From assembly GCF_900183575.1 (NCBI RefSeq), contig NZ_FXUZ01000001.1:434001-498000 (forward strand): a DNA stretch of 64,000 bases, given 5' to 3'. Each line of letters begins with the position of its first letter. Position 1 is the first letter of the stretch. Source of the DNA: Staphylococcus cornubiensis. GTDB taxonomy: Bacteria > Bacillota > Bacilli > Staphylococcales > Staphylococcaceae. Shown piece after piece: positions 20,966 through 30,577 of this stretch. The position numbers were made by a program, and so were the translations under genes. The notes below the pieces were generated by a model. The model ran no database searches. It had not been told where the DNA came from and worked only from the letters and a program-made list of their open reading frames with translations.

Positions 20966-23900
20966 ATGACAAATAAAAACAAAAATATATATGGTATACG
21001 CAAACATAAAATCGGGGTCGCATCTTTTCTATTAGGAACATTATTCATCGTAGGGCAAGCACATGACGCCGACGCTTCAGAGTTAAGTGAAACTGCACAA
21101 GAGCAAAATGTTGAAAAAGAAAAAGCGACAGCATCCGAAGCCGATTCAACATCAAACGCACCACAACAAGAAGTCGCTTCACCAACACCTGTAGCTAAAG
21201 AAACAGACTCAGCTACAGCACCAAACACACAAGAAGTTAAAGAAGCAAAAGTAACAGAACCAACTGCAACAGTAGCTCCAGCTGAAACAGAAGATACAAC
21301 TACAGCGAAGGAGCGTCAAAACGTACAACCAGTTGCACAACCTGTATCAAACATTGAGAAACCAGTTACACAGACAGCACCAGTGGAACAACCAGCAACA
21401 TCAATTGAGCAACCATCAGCAGCAAATGCAAAAAACGTCACTGCACCTATTAATATGGAAGAAGTTAATGTAGAAACTGGTAAAGACGTGACGAGTAAAG
21501 TGAAAGTAACATCATCTTCAATTACTGCACATCAGAATAATAGTAATAATAAGACAAGTCACCGTCAACCTAATGACGTCAACCCCCACAATGCTGAACG
21601 TGTAACATTAAAATACGATTGGTCATTTGAAGATGGTATTAAAGAAGGCGATTATTTTGACTTTCAATTAAGTGACAATGTTGACACAAATGGGATATCA
21701 GCAACAAAGAAAGTACCACATATCATGGATAACCAAAGTGGTGAAAGAGTTATCGCTTATGGTGAAATTGATTCAAACAATCGTGTCCGCTATCGCTTTA
21801 CGAATTATGTGAATGAAAAAGATAATTTAAAAGGACAACTATCATTAAACTTATTCATTAACCCGGCAAACGTACTCAACAAAGGGGACATCACTGTTTC
21901 ATCTACATTAGATAAAAATATAACTAAAGAAACATTTAAAGTTCAATATGAAGAAGGCGTCAAAAATAACGTAGGTGTCACATTAAATGGTCGTCTCGAT
22001 CATTTATCGAAAGCTGATCAATCATTTACACATTATGCAACTTTTAAACCTAATAAGAACCAATTAACTAATGTAAAGTTAACAGGCACAGTTACTAAAG
22101 GTACGAAACAAATTGGAGAAGCTGGAGAAGTCAAAGTTTATGAATTCATTGGCAAAGGGGATCTCCCACAAAGTGTCTATGCTGATGTAAGTAATACCAA
22201 AGACTATAAAGAAATCACAAATAGCCTGATGAGTGCAATCAAAAACACTAGTACTGGATATGAAATCACTTTTGATCAGATGAATCAAAATCCTTATGTT
22301 ATTGTTTATAAAGGTCATTATAAGAACGATACTAAAGACTTTGACTTTACAACAAATGCGACAGGGAATCAAAATTTAAACCAATCTCAAGACTATTTAT
22401 ATTTAGGATATAATAATTATTTCAACTTAAAATGGGAGAATGGCGTTGTTTTCTACTCGAATAATGCGACTGGAGAAGGGAAAGATAAGCCCGTCCCACC
22501 AACTTTTGGATTTAGTCCAACTGTTAATACAATTCAAGATACCCATGCTAATTATGGTGAAATGACTTTCCAAGCTACGGGATCTTTAGAAGAGATTGAA
22601 GATAATGTAGTAATAAACACACTTTCCCAATCTGGTGAAGATTATTTCGAAAGTACTTACCCAGTCCTCGAAACTTCAGAGGATACAAAAAATGTAGAGT
22701 TTGAAGAAGAGACAAATCACGGTATTCAAGACGTAACACTTCACGCTGATGCAATTGATTTTGAAGAAGAAACGAACCATGGTGAACAAGACACAGTACA
22801 CCACTCTGATGTAGTTGAATACGACGAAGATACGACAACTGGCGTGTTAACAGGTGCAATTTCTGATCATACAACTACTGAGGATACGATGGAATACACG
22901 ACTGATGGCTTACTCATTGAATTTGACGATGAAATGAATCCTAATGTGAGCGGTCAATATGGCGATGTAACGATGGAAACGATAGACGAATCATCTCAAG
23001 TAGATACGTTAACTGGACTTGAAACGTTATCAGGTGAATATGACGGTACAATGCAATTTGAAGAGGATACTATCAATCAACAACCTCCATCAGAAAAAGG
23101 TCATCGTGTACCGCCTGTAATTGATTTAACAACACCAAATACAAACAATAAATTCAACATTCAACCTATCGCTCCAAATACAGATGCATCTGCTACGTAT
23201 CAAATTGGTGACTTTGTATGGCGTGATGAAGACCATAATGGCGTTCAAAATGATGGTGAACGTGGACTTGAAGGGGTGTTCGTAACACTTAAAACACCTG
23301 AAGGCAAGATTTTACGTATTACGACAACTGATGAAACTGGACATTACCGTTTCTCTAATGTAGAAAAAGGAAAATACGTAGTTGAATTTAAAACACCTGA
23401 AGGCTATGAAGCGACAAGTCAACATACGACTGCAGATACTTCAAAAGACTCTGATGGTTTAATTGCAAATATTGATGTCACTCAAGATGATATGACAATT
23501 GATGCTGGGTTCTTCCCATTAGAAAACTGGAATCCGAAACAAGAAGAAACATATACAATTGGTGACTTCGTATGGCGTGATGAAGATCATAATGGTGTTC
23601 AAAACGATGGTGAACGTGGTCTTGAAGGTGTGCTTGTGACACTTAAAACACCTGAAGGCGCTGTAGTAAGCACGACTACAAGTGACGCAAATGGACACTA
23701 TCATTTCACTAATGTACAAAAAGGGAAGTACATTGTTGAATTTACTACACCTGAAGGTTATGAAGCGACAAGCAAGCATACAACGGCAAATACTGCCAAA
23801 GACTCTGATGGTCTAATCGCAAATATCGATGTGACACAAGATGATATGACGATTGATGCTGGATTCTTCCCATTAGAAAACTGGAATCCAAAACAAGAAG

Positions 23901-24796
23901 AAGAAACATACACAATTGGTGACTTCGTATGGCGTGATGAAGATCATAATGGTGTTCAAAACGATGGTGAACGTGGTCTTGAAGGTGTGCTTGTGACACT
24001 TAAAACACCTGAAGGTACGGTTGTAGCTACTACTACAAGTGACGCAAATGGACACTATCATTTCACTAATGTACAAAAAGGGAAGTACATTGTTGAATTT
24101 ACTACACCTGAAGGTTATGAAGCGACAAGCAAGCATACAACGGCAAATACTGCCAAAGACTCTGATGGTTTAATCGCAAATATCGATGTGACGCAAGATG
24201 ATATGACGATTGACGCCGGTTTCTTCCCATTAGAAAACTGGAATCCACAACCAGAGCCTAAACAGCCTGAAGAAAAAGAAATGCCGGAACCTAAACAACC
24301 AGATACACCACAACCAGAACCGATGAATCCAGGTGAAAAAGAAAAACCAGAACCTAAGCAACCGGACACACCGCAACCAGAACCGATGAACCCAGGTGAA
24401 AAAGAAAAGCCAGAACCTAAACAACCGGATGTACCGCAACCTGAACCGATGAACCCAGGTGAAAGCGAAAAGCCGGAACCTAAACAACCAGATACACCAC
24501 AACCAGAACCGATGAATCCAGGTGAAAAAGAAAAACCAGAACCTAAGCAACCGGATACACCACAACAACCTGGTATGAATGAACAAACTGAGCCAACAAT
24601 GATGCCAGAACATCAACCGATGAAAGAAGCGCAAAACAAGATGACACAATCTCCTAAGTCATCGTCTCAAACAAATGAAGCACTTCCTGAAACAGGTGAG
24701 TCAACTTCACAACAATCCGCTTTATTATTTGGTGGTTTACTCAGCCTATTAGGATTCGGTTTACTACGCAGACAATCTAAACAAAAACGTTCGTAA
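20966..24796 (+). CDS. Mosaic LPXTG surface adhesin (FnBP-like plus SdrD B domains)
   Basis: 1276-residue MSCRAMM-type wall protein. Order: YSIRK-like signal (YGIRKHKIGVASFLLG, residues about 9-24); T/E/A-rich N1; N2-N3 fibrinogen-type Ig folds (about 160-515) with the latch-trench motif YRFTNYVN near 276 and FNLKWENGVVFYSNNA at the N3 end; a fibronectin-binding segment (about 532-707) with VEFEEETN, IDFEEETN, VEYDEDTT and MQFEEDTI motifs; three SdrD-type B domains (about 745, 863 and 982 onward) with the calcium-loop motif DEDHNGVQNDGE; a proline-rich PKQPDTPQPEP repeat (about 1093-1200); LPETG at 1240; membrane segment and RRQSKQKRS tail. The SD-dipeptide region of Sdr proteins is missing. 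ATG 20966 and TTG 20963 are both possible starts. Likely ligands are fibrinogen and fibronectin (inferred). Confidence 0.9.
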   Translation: MTNKNKNIYGIRKHKIGVASFLLGTLFIVGQAHDADASELSETAQEQNVEKEKATASEADSTSNAPQQEVASPTPVAKETDSATAPNTQEVKEAKVTEPTATVAPAETEDTTTAKERQNVQPVAQPVSNIEKPVTQTAPVEQPATSIEQPSAANAKNVTAPINMEEVNVETGKDVTSKVKVTSSSITAHQNNSNNKTSHRQPNDVNPHNAERVTLKYDWSFEDGIKEGDYFDFQLSDNVDTNGISATKKVPHIMDNQSGERVIAYGEIDSNNRVRYRFTNYVNEKDNLKGQLSLNLFINPANVLNKGDITVSSTLDKNITKETFKVQYEEGVKNNVGVTLNGRLDHLSKADQSFTHYATFKPNKNQLTNVKLTGTVTKGTKQIGEAGEVKVYEFIGKGDLPQSVYADVSNTKDYKEITNSLMSAIKNTSTGYEITFDQMNQNPYVIVYKGHYKNDTKDFDFTTNATGNQNLNQSQDYLYLGYNNYFNLKWENGVVFYSNNATGEGKDKPVPPTFGFSPTVNTIQDTHANYGEMTFQATGSLEEIEDNVVINTLSQSGEDYFESTYPVLETSEDTKNVEFEEETNHGIQDVTLHADAIDFEEETNHGEQDTVHHSDVVEYDEDTTTGVLTGAISDHTTTEDTMEYTTDGLLIEFDDEMNPNVSGQYGDVTMETIDESSQVDTLTGLETLSGEYDGTMQFEEDTINQQPPSEKGHRVPPVIDLTTPNTNNKFNIQPIAPNTDASATYQIGDFVWRDEDHNGVQNDGERGLEGVFVTLKTPEGKILRITTTDETGHYRFSNVEKGKYVVEFKTPEGYEATSQHTTADTSKDSDGLIANIDVTQDDMTIDAGFFPLENWNPKQEETYTIGDFVWRDEDHNGVQNDGERGLEGVLVTLKTPEGAVVSTTTSDANGHYHFTNVQKGKYIVEFTTPEGYEATSKHTTANTAKDSDGLIANIDVTQDDMTIDAGFFPLENWNPKQEEETYTIGDFVWRDEDHNGVQNDGERGLEGVLVTLKTPEGTVVATTTSDANGHYHFTNVQKGKYIVEFTTPEGYEATSKHTTANTAKDSDGLIANIDVTQDDMTIDAGFFPLENWNPQPEPKQPEEKEMPEPKQPDTPQPEPMNPGEKEKPEPKQPDTPQPEPMNPGEKEKPEPKQPDVPQPEPMNPGESEKPEPKQPDTPQPEPMNPGEKEKPEPKQPDTPQQPGMNEQTEPTMMPEHQPMKEAQNKMTQSPKSSSQTNEALPETGESTSQQSALLFGGLLSLLGFGLLRRQSKQKRS
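22560..23085 (+). repeat. Fibronectin-binding repeat segment
   Basis: Codes for four or five divergent FnBR-like units of the (I/V)(D/E)(F/Y)(D/E)E(D/E)T type. The part containing GAISDHTTTEDTMEYTT closely resembles FnBPA of S. aureus as I recall it. Such units bind fibronectin F1 modules as a tandem beta-zipper. Confidence 0.7.
23197..24240 (+). repeat. Three tandem B-domain repeats
   Basis: Units of about 355 bp start at the codons for IGDFVWRDEDHNG near 23203, 23558 and 23915. The second and third are almost identical at DNA level over most of their length, indicating recent duplication or gene conversion; the first is more diverged. Confidence 0.9.
24241..24565 (+). repeat. 63-bp proline-rich wall-spanning repeats
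   Basis: Four to five units of 21 codons reading PKQPDTPQPEPMNPGEK with small changes, followed by degenerate copies. The length probably varies between strains, and the repeats may collapse in short-read assemblies. Confidence 0.9.
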
Positions 24797-24823
24797 AGGA
24801 AATATTCCTCACATCATTAAAAA

Positions 24824-24864
24824 CCCCCTCATTGCAAACAAACACGCAATGAGGGGTTCTTTTT
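24824..24864 (+). terminator. Terminator between adhesin and pepF
   Basis: CCCCTCATTGC pairs perfectly with GCAATGAGGGG, with T-rich sequence downstream. It can serve both convergent genes. Confidence 0.9.
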
Positions 24865-24876
24865 AATTTATATGAC

Positions 24877-26679
24877 TTATTCAATTTCTGTCGTTAATGA
24901 CTCTAATTCATCCACCAATTGGCCAATGTAAGCAATAGTATCTTTCAATGGTTGATCCGTTGTGACATCAATACCTGCAAGTTGTGCTAATTCAACAGGG
25001 GATTTACTACCACCTGCACTTAATGTATTCAACCAATCTTGAACTGCAGGCTCACCTTCATTTTTAATACGTTGCGCCATGATCGTACCAATTGTTAAAC
25101 CGGCAGAATATGTGTAAGAGTATAAGCCCATATAGTAATGTGGTTGACGCATCCAAGTTAATTCTGCACCTTCTGTTAATGTCACTGTGTCACCCCAGAA
25201 TTGCGCGATGACATCACGTTTAATCGCATTTAAAGTAGGGGCACTTAATGATTCGCCTTGATCGACACGTTGATACACTTCACGTTGGTAAGCTGCTTCA
25301 AGTAAGTGTGTGACCATATTGTGATAGTACGTACGTGAAATAATAGATGCGATGGCCCAACGTTTGAATCGTGCATCATTACTGTTTTTAAATAAGTAAT
25401 TGAGCATTAACATTTCATTCATTGTTGATGGGGCTTCGACAAAATACATTGACGCCTCAGATTGTAAGTAATTTTGATGTTTTTGAGCAAATGTAAAGTG
25501 TCCAGCATGTCCAAGTTCATGGGCTAATACGAACGCTTCAGTCATTTTACCTGTCCACGAAATAAAGATGTAGCTATGTGATGCGTACGGACTTGCGCAA
25601 TAAGCACCTGTTTCTTTTCCTTTATTTTGAGGGAAGTCAATCCAACGTTCTTCATAAGCTTGTTTCAACATTTCAACATAATCTGGACCTAATACGTCTA
25701 ACGCACCAAAAATGTACTTTTTAGACTCTTCAATCGTGATTTCTGGTTCAAAAGTAGGGTCGATTGATATTTTTAAGTCTTCAAATCTCATTTCATCTAA
25801 ATTGTTTGCTTGTTGAATGAGTTTCGCATATCGACGCATAATTGGCGCTAAATCAGACATAATGAGATCAATTTGACGGTGATACATCTCTAAAGTCACA
25901 TCTTGTTCTTCTAGTAAATATTCAATGACAGAATCATAGCCACGCAAATCCGCCTCAAGCTTTTCACGCTGAACTTGTGCATTATACACTGCCGCAGTCG
26001 TATGTTCGTACTTTTTAATCGTATCACTAAAATGACGGAAACTTGCACGACGAAGCGCTGTATCGTCATGATCTTCGTAATAGCCTTCAAACGTTGTATA
26101 ATCCATGTCATGTGTTTTGCCGTTGACTTCAAATGTACCAAAATCAATATCTAACATCTTAGTGACACCATAAATATCGTACGGTACATCTAAAGCTGTC
26201 GCCATACTTGCGAGTGCTTCTTCAGCTTTAGGATGGAGTTGATGTGGCTTTTTCTTTTGTAATTGTGTTAAATAATAGCCGTAATTCAACTCTGAAATCG
26301 CTTGTTGCATGATAGCGTCGTCTAGACTTAATAATTCTGATTCAACAAACGTCAATTGGCTTAAAACTTTGCCGTATTGTGTTGAAAATAGGGCGTTTAA
26401 ACGTTGTCTTTCAGAGTCTGATGTATCTACGCTATGCAATAATTCCGCATAATTCCCGGCACGCTCTAATTCAATAAGCAAATGAGAATATGTATTTAAT
26501 GCTTTTTCGATATTCGCTACAGTATTCAGTTGATTTTCGTATTGCGCTTTAAATGCTTGTGCTTCTTGTGGTAATGATTTTAATGCTTGCTCATAACTTT
26601 CCGAATTAGGATATAAATCAGTCAAATCCCAAGTCTCTGCTGTAGCAACCTCTGAACGATGTGGTAGTTTTTGTGACAT
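24877..26679 (-). CDS. pepF: Oligoendopeptidase F (M3 family)
   Basis: Cytosolic zinc metallopeptidase that cleaves medium-length peptides. The zinc motif HELGH (in FVLAHELGHAGH) and the downstream glutamate in EAPSTMNE are present; 600 residues is the family length. The ATG follows GGAGGG with good spacing. It is divergent from a small membrane-protein gene and convergent with the adhesin. Roles in recycling peptides or clearing signal peptides are known for the family; nothing here specifies one. Confidence 0.95.
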   Translation of the reverse strand: MSQKLPHRSEVATAETWDLTDLYPNSESYEQALKSLPQEAQAFKAQYENQLNTVANIEKALNTYSHLLIELERAGNYAELLHSVDTSDSERQRLNALFSTQYGKVLSQLTFVESELLSLDDAIMQQAISELNYGYYLTQLQKKKPHQLHPKAEEALASMATALDVPYDIYGVTKMLDIDFGTFEVNGKTHDMDYTTFEGYYEDHDDTALRRASFRHFSDTIKKYEHTTAAVYNAQVQREKLEADLRGYDSVIEYLLEEQDVTLEMYHRQIDLIMSDLAPIMRRYAKLIQQANNLDEMRFEDLKISIDPTFEPEITIEESKKYIFGALDVLGPDYVEMLKQAYEERWIDFPQNKGKETGAYCASPYASHSYIFISWTGKMTEAFVLAHELGHAGHFTFAQKHQNYLQSEASMYFVEAPSTMNEMLMLNYLFKNSNDARFKRWAIASIISRTYYHNMVTHLLEAAYQREVYQRVDQGESLSAPTLNAIKRDVIAQFWGDTVTLTEGAELTWMRQPHYYMGLYSYTYSAGLTIGTIMAQRIKNEGEPAVQDWLNTLSAGGSKSPVELAQLAGIDVTTDQPLKDTIAYIGQLVDELESLTTEIE

Positions 26680-26749
26680 AATAAACCCTCCTTAGAAATT
26701 ATATAATCCCATTATAACGTTTTTTAACATATTTTCGCATTTAAAATCA

Positions 26750-26779
26750 TTACCAGACCAATCAAAAATCTAGTATAAT
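26750..26779 (+). promoter_or_regulatory. Promoter of the small membrane-protein gene
   Basis: TTACCA (26750-26755) and TATAAT (26774-26779) with an 18-bp spacer, 31 bp before the ATG. Confidence 0.65.
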
Positions 26780-26809
26780 GAATGCTAAATACAAGAAGGA
26801 GGTTCATAC

Positions 26810-27136
26810 ATGGCCATTTTAGACATGCCAAATTATCTATGGATAACACTTCTCATTATGGTTGTTTTAACATTGTTTTGTACACTTGTCCTTAATAGAT
26901 GGTTTATTACAGCAATCATTATGTTCATTGTACTAGGCGCTTTAGCATTTATTTTGCCGAACTTTAAACCGATTCGTTATGAACCTTTATTGGGCTATGC
27001 AGCATTCGTCGCAATATTGAGCTTAATGTTAAGTCTCATATTATGGTTTATTACACGTGACTGGCGTAAAAAACGTCAACAGAAAAAATACGAAAAAGAA
27101 CGCGCACGCTTTGAACAACAACATCGTCCATATTGA
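26810..27136 (+). CDS. Small integral membrane protein, function unknown
   Basis: 108 residues with three hydrophobic segments (about 9-30, 32-52 and 60-84) and a very basic C-terminal tail (DWRKKRQQKKYEKERARFEQ) that should face the cytoplasm. AAGGAGG is well placed before the ATG. It is monocistronic, between divergent pepF and a long empty stretch. I recognise it only as a conserved staphylococcal hypothetical protein. The basic tail could contact phospholipid or RNA, but this is speculative. Confidence 0.75.
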   Translation: MAILDMPNYLWITLLIMVVLTLFCTLVLNRWFITAIIMFIVLGALAFILPNFKPIRYEPLLGYAAFVAILSLMLSLILWFITRDWRKKRQQKKYEKERARFEQQHRPY

Positions 27137-27763
<627 letters not shown>

Positions 27764-27805
27764 AAAAAGCCGGTAGCTTTGCATTTCACAAAGTACTGGC
27801 TTTTT
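27764..27805 (-). terminator. Terminator of femB
   Basis: AAAAAGCCGGTAGCTTTG pairs with CAAAGTACTGGCTTTTT, and A and T runs allow function in both directions. It lies 10 bp beyond the femB stop. Confidence 0.88.
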
Positions 27806-27814
27806 GTCGTTATT

Positions 27815-29074
27815 TTATCGTTTAATTTTTGTGCGTAGTCGGTTTAACAAATCAAATACGAAATACTTCACCTTATGGATTGGTTTGTAAAAATCACCGA
27901 TGAGTTCTTCAATTTGCACACCAAATCCACGTTTAAAGCGATAAACTCCATAATCTTCACTGTTCTCTGTAAAATCACCTGATAAACCGTAAAAGTTATA
28001 ACGCTCGTAACCATGATCAAAACAGTAATTAATCATGAACCAATGCATGGCATATGGTCCCATAAAATGATTGTATTTCTCACTTGAGCCACCAGAGAAG
28101 TAATTAATTTCATAAGCATTTGCAAAATAAACGCCTGACGCCAAATTTAAAACAGAACCATCTGTTTTTCGCAATTCGCTCGCTTTCAACATCTCTTTTT
28201 GATCATGATCAATTTGTTTATCTAGCTCTGCAATTTTCTTAATTTGCTTATCTGATTTATTTTCATTCGCCATCATCTGGTCACGGCGCGTTTCTTTATC
28301 ATTTAAACTTTCTTGTAATGATGTAATATACTCATCAAGGTCGATATATGCTAACGGCACTAATGCTTTATGGCCGTATGTGTCTATAAAGTTTTTGAAA
28401 TATTCATCTGTTTTAGACACAAATCCTGTTCGTTCTTCAGTTTCACGATACAATTCTAAAAATTGATCGAATTCATCCGCTTCAAGAAATCTCACTTTTA
28501 CACCAAAATTCGCCGCTTTATTAATATTTCGTTTACGCTGGCTGTCGAATTGTTTCTTCAGCGTTTGTGGCGTTTGGTCTTTTAAATTCAGCACACCCAT
28601 CCATCTTACTTGGCTAGACGTATCATATGACGTCGTAAAGCCATGATGACGGTAACCATGTGATTTAAACAATTGTACAAGTTTGTCGTTCGGCGCTTGA
28701 TCACCAATCGGATTAATATCTTTGTCATATACTTGATAAATCCAATACGGGTCCATTTTAACGTACAAACATTTATTTCTATTTAAATATTGGTCTAGCT
28801 CTTTTAAATAAAAGTCCGCTAATCCTAAATCACTATAATCCATAACCGGACCGCGATTCGAATAATACACATAACTTCCTGCTGTTGGAATTTTGGAAAA
28901 TAAGCTCGCTGCTAAAACTTGATTGTTGTCATCTTTCACACCTAACAGTACTACTTGAAAATCATCTGCTTCTCGTGTTGCAATATTTTCCTTTACTTGA
29001 AAATAATGACTTTCTAAAGCAGGATTTTGAACAAATTGGTCGTATTCTTCAACTGTCAATTCTGTAAATTTCAT
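27815..29074 (-). CDS. femB: Pentaglycine bridge factor FemB
   Basis: Non-ribosomal peptidyltransferase that uses glycyl-tRNA to add glycines 4 and 5 to the lipid II interpeptide bridge. 419 residues, two GNAT-like subdomains with a helical coiled-coil arm (about residues 240-300). The start at 29074 ([15 protein letters not shown]) matches FemB; an upstream in-frame start at 29098 would add eight unrelated residues. It follows femA by 30 bp and is co-transcribed. FemB is essential for normal beta-lactam resistance in staphylococci. Confidence 0.96.
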   Translation of the reverse strand: MKFTELTVEEYDQFVQNPALESHYFQVKENIATREADDFQVVLLGVKDDNNQVLAASLFSKIPTAGSYVYYSNRGPVMDYSDLGLADFYLKELDQYLNRNKCLYVKMDPYWIYQVYDKDINPIGDQAPNDKLVQLFKSHGYRHHGFTTSYDTSSQVRWMGVLNLKDQTPQTLKKQFDSQRKRNINKAANFGVKVRFLEADEFDQFLELYRETEERTGFVSKTDEYFKNFIDTYGHKALVPLAYIDLDEYITSLQESLNDKETRRDQMMANENKSDKQIKKIAELDKQIDHDQKEMLKASELRKTDGSVLNLASGVYFANAYEINYFSGGSSEKYNHFMGPYAMHWFMINYCFDHGYERYNFYGLSGDFTENSEDYGVYRFKRGFGVQIEELIGDFYKPIHKVKYFVFDLLNRLRTKIKR

Positions 29075-29104
29075 ACCAATAAATCCCCTTCTCTTCACTC
29101 TATC

Positions 29105-30370
29105 TTATCTTTTAATCTTCTCTTTAAGTTGTTTCAATGTCGTATAAATCTTATAGACCGGTTTTTGAATTGGTTTAATAAAATCACCTACGTACTCAAT
29201 GACATCTGCGTTATAACCTTTTTTGAACTTGACCACACCTGCATCTTCTGCATCTTCAGTAAAGTGACCACTAATACCATAAAAGTTGTAGCGCGGAATA
29301 TTATGTTCAATCGCATAGTTAATCATTTCCCACTGAACGGCATAACTTCCTGCAAAATGACGAAATTCATTTGCTGTACCGCCTGCATAATATACGACTT
29401 CAAATGGATTAATAATAAAGAAACCTGCTGATATCGGTAACGTGTCACCATGTTCTGCTTGTAATTTTTCCGCTTCTTGAATTTTAGCTTGATTCGCTTC
29501 TAACTGTTGTGTTAAATTTTTCTTTTTATTGATGGCTTTTTGATTATCCGGACGTTTTTCAAGTTCTTTTTCAGTTTTAGCAATTTGTTTGTGGAAATCT
29601 TGTGCTTCAGATTTAAGTTCTGGTATATACGTTGTAAAATCAATGTAAGCTAAAGGCACAAGAACACGGTCTTTATAGTGTTTCAGACGGTGATAGTAAA
29701 AGTCATCTTCGCGATCCACAAAGTCTTTTGTTTCTGATGTATCTTCCATGAACGAACGGAAAATATGTAAGTCACTCTCATCTAAAAAGCGCACCTTCAC
29801 ACCATTTTTCTGCACTTTTTTCGTATTACGCTTCCTCAAACTATCCATATTGTTCAGTATATCTTTCGCTGTTTTATTTTCCACATCTAATACAGAATGG
29901 AAACGAATTTGTCTCACGGTGTCAAAGCCTGTCGTAAACCCTTCATGTTCAAAACCGAGTTGTGCCATCTTTTCAAAGAACCAATCATTTTGAAAACGTT
30001 CAATCACTTCGCCATCATGATTACGTTTTAACATCGGCAAGTAAGGATCAACTCTTAAATATAACGCATTGTATTTTTTAACATATTGAGCTAACTCGTT
30101 AAAGAAGAAATGAACGAGTTCTTGGTTATCATAATCAATGACTGGTCCGCGATTCGTATAAAAATATTTAAAAACTTTCATGACTGGTACTGCAGTTAAT
30201 AAACACGCGGCTAATACATGGTTTTGATTATCTTTAATACCGACAAGATGTGTCTCTACACCTTCTGCCACTTTTAGCTCGTAGTTCCCTACCATTTGCG
30301 TAAAATGGCTATATGGCATGTTATCAGTGAACGCACCGAATTCTGCCGTCGTTAAATTTGTAAACTTCAT
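29105..30370 (-). CDS. femA: Pentaglycine bridge factor FemA
   Basis: Adds glycines 2 and 3 of the interpeptide bridge onto FemX-primed lipid II. 421 residues, beginning MKFTNLTTAEFGAFTD as in other staphylococci, with the antiparallel helical arm near residues 245-310. It is first of the femAB pair. Upstream (30501-30556) lie two phased direct repeats, each with an inner dyad, that may be an operator. The femA sequence is commonly used for species typing, so it would settle which species this is. Confidence 0.96.
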   Translation of the reverse strand: MKFTNLTTAEFGAFTDNMPYSHFTQMVGNYELKVAEGVETHLVGIKDNQNHVLAACLLTAVPVMKVFKYFYTNRGPVIDYDNQELVHFFFNELAQYVKKYNALYLRVDPYLPMLKRNHDGEVIERFQNDWFFEKMAQLGFEHEGFTTGFDTVRQIRFHSVLDVENKTAKDILNNMDSLRKRNTKKVQKNGVKVRFLDESDLHIFRSFMEDTSETKDFVDREDDFYYHRLKHYKDRVLVPLAYIDFTTYIPELKSEAQDFHKQIAKTEKELEKRPDNQKAINKKKNLTQQLEANQAKIQEAEKLQAEHGDTLPISAGFFIINPFEVVYYAGGTANEFRHFAGSYAVQWEMINYAIEHNIPRYNFYGISGHFTEDAEDAGVVKFKKGYNADVIEYVGDFIKPIQKPVYKIYTTLKQLKEKIKR

Positions 30371-30500
30371 TTTTAATACTCCTATTTCTCTTTATATCTT
30401 TTAGCGATATTACCTTTTCTGATATACCCTTATTTCTTTATCTTTAAAAGACATACGATCTTTATTCATTTCCGTCATATGCACCCTTATAGTCTTTCTA

Positions 30501-30556
30501 CATTTTAACGTATTGCGTTATAATTCGCCAACATGTTAACGTATTGCGTTACAATT
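30501..30556 (-). promoter_or_regulatory. Two phased direct repeats upstream of femA
   Basis: Two 25-bp copies at 30501-30525 and 30532-30556 differ at two positions and are spaced 31 bp start to start, about three helical turns. Each contains the dyad TAACGtattgCGTTA. A possible promoter overlaps on the minus strand: TTGGCG, an 18-bp spacer, TAAAAT. This looks like a double operator, but no regulator is identified. Confidence 0.6.
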
Positions 30557-30577
30557 ACCCGACACGATGTGATGAGA

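Noticed and set aside
23197..24565. Regular repeats that might suggest a CRISPR array
   Set aside because: The units are 355 bp and 63 bp, in frame, and encode protein domains; there are no short palindromic repeats with unique spacers.
24230..24649. 139-codon minus-strand frame rich in F, W and R opposite the proline repeats
   Set aside because: It is the antisense shadow of a repetitive proline/glutamate coding region; no start signal.
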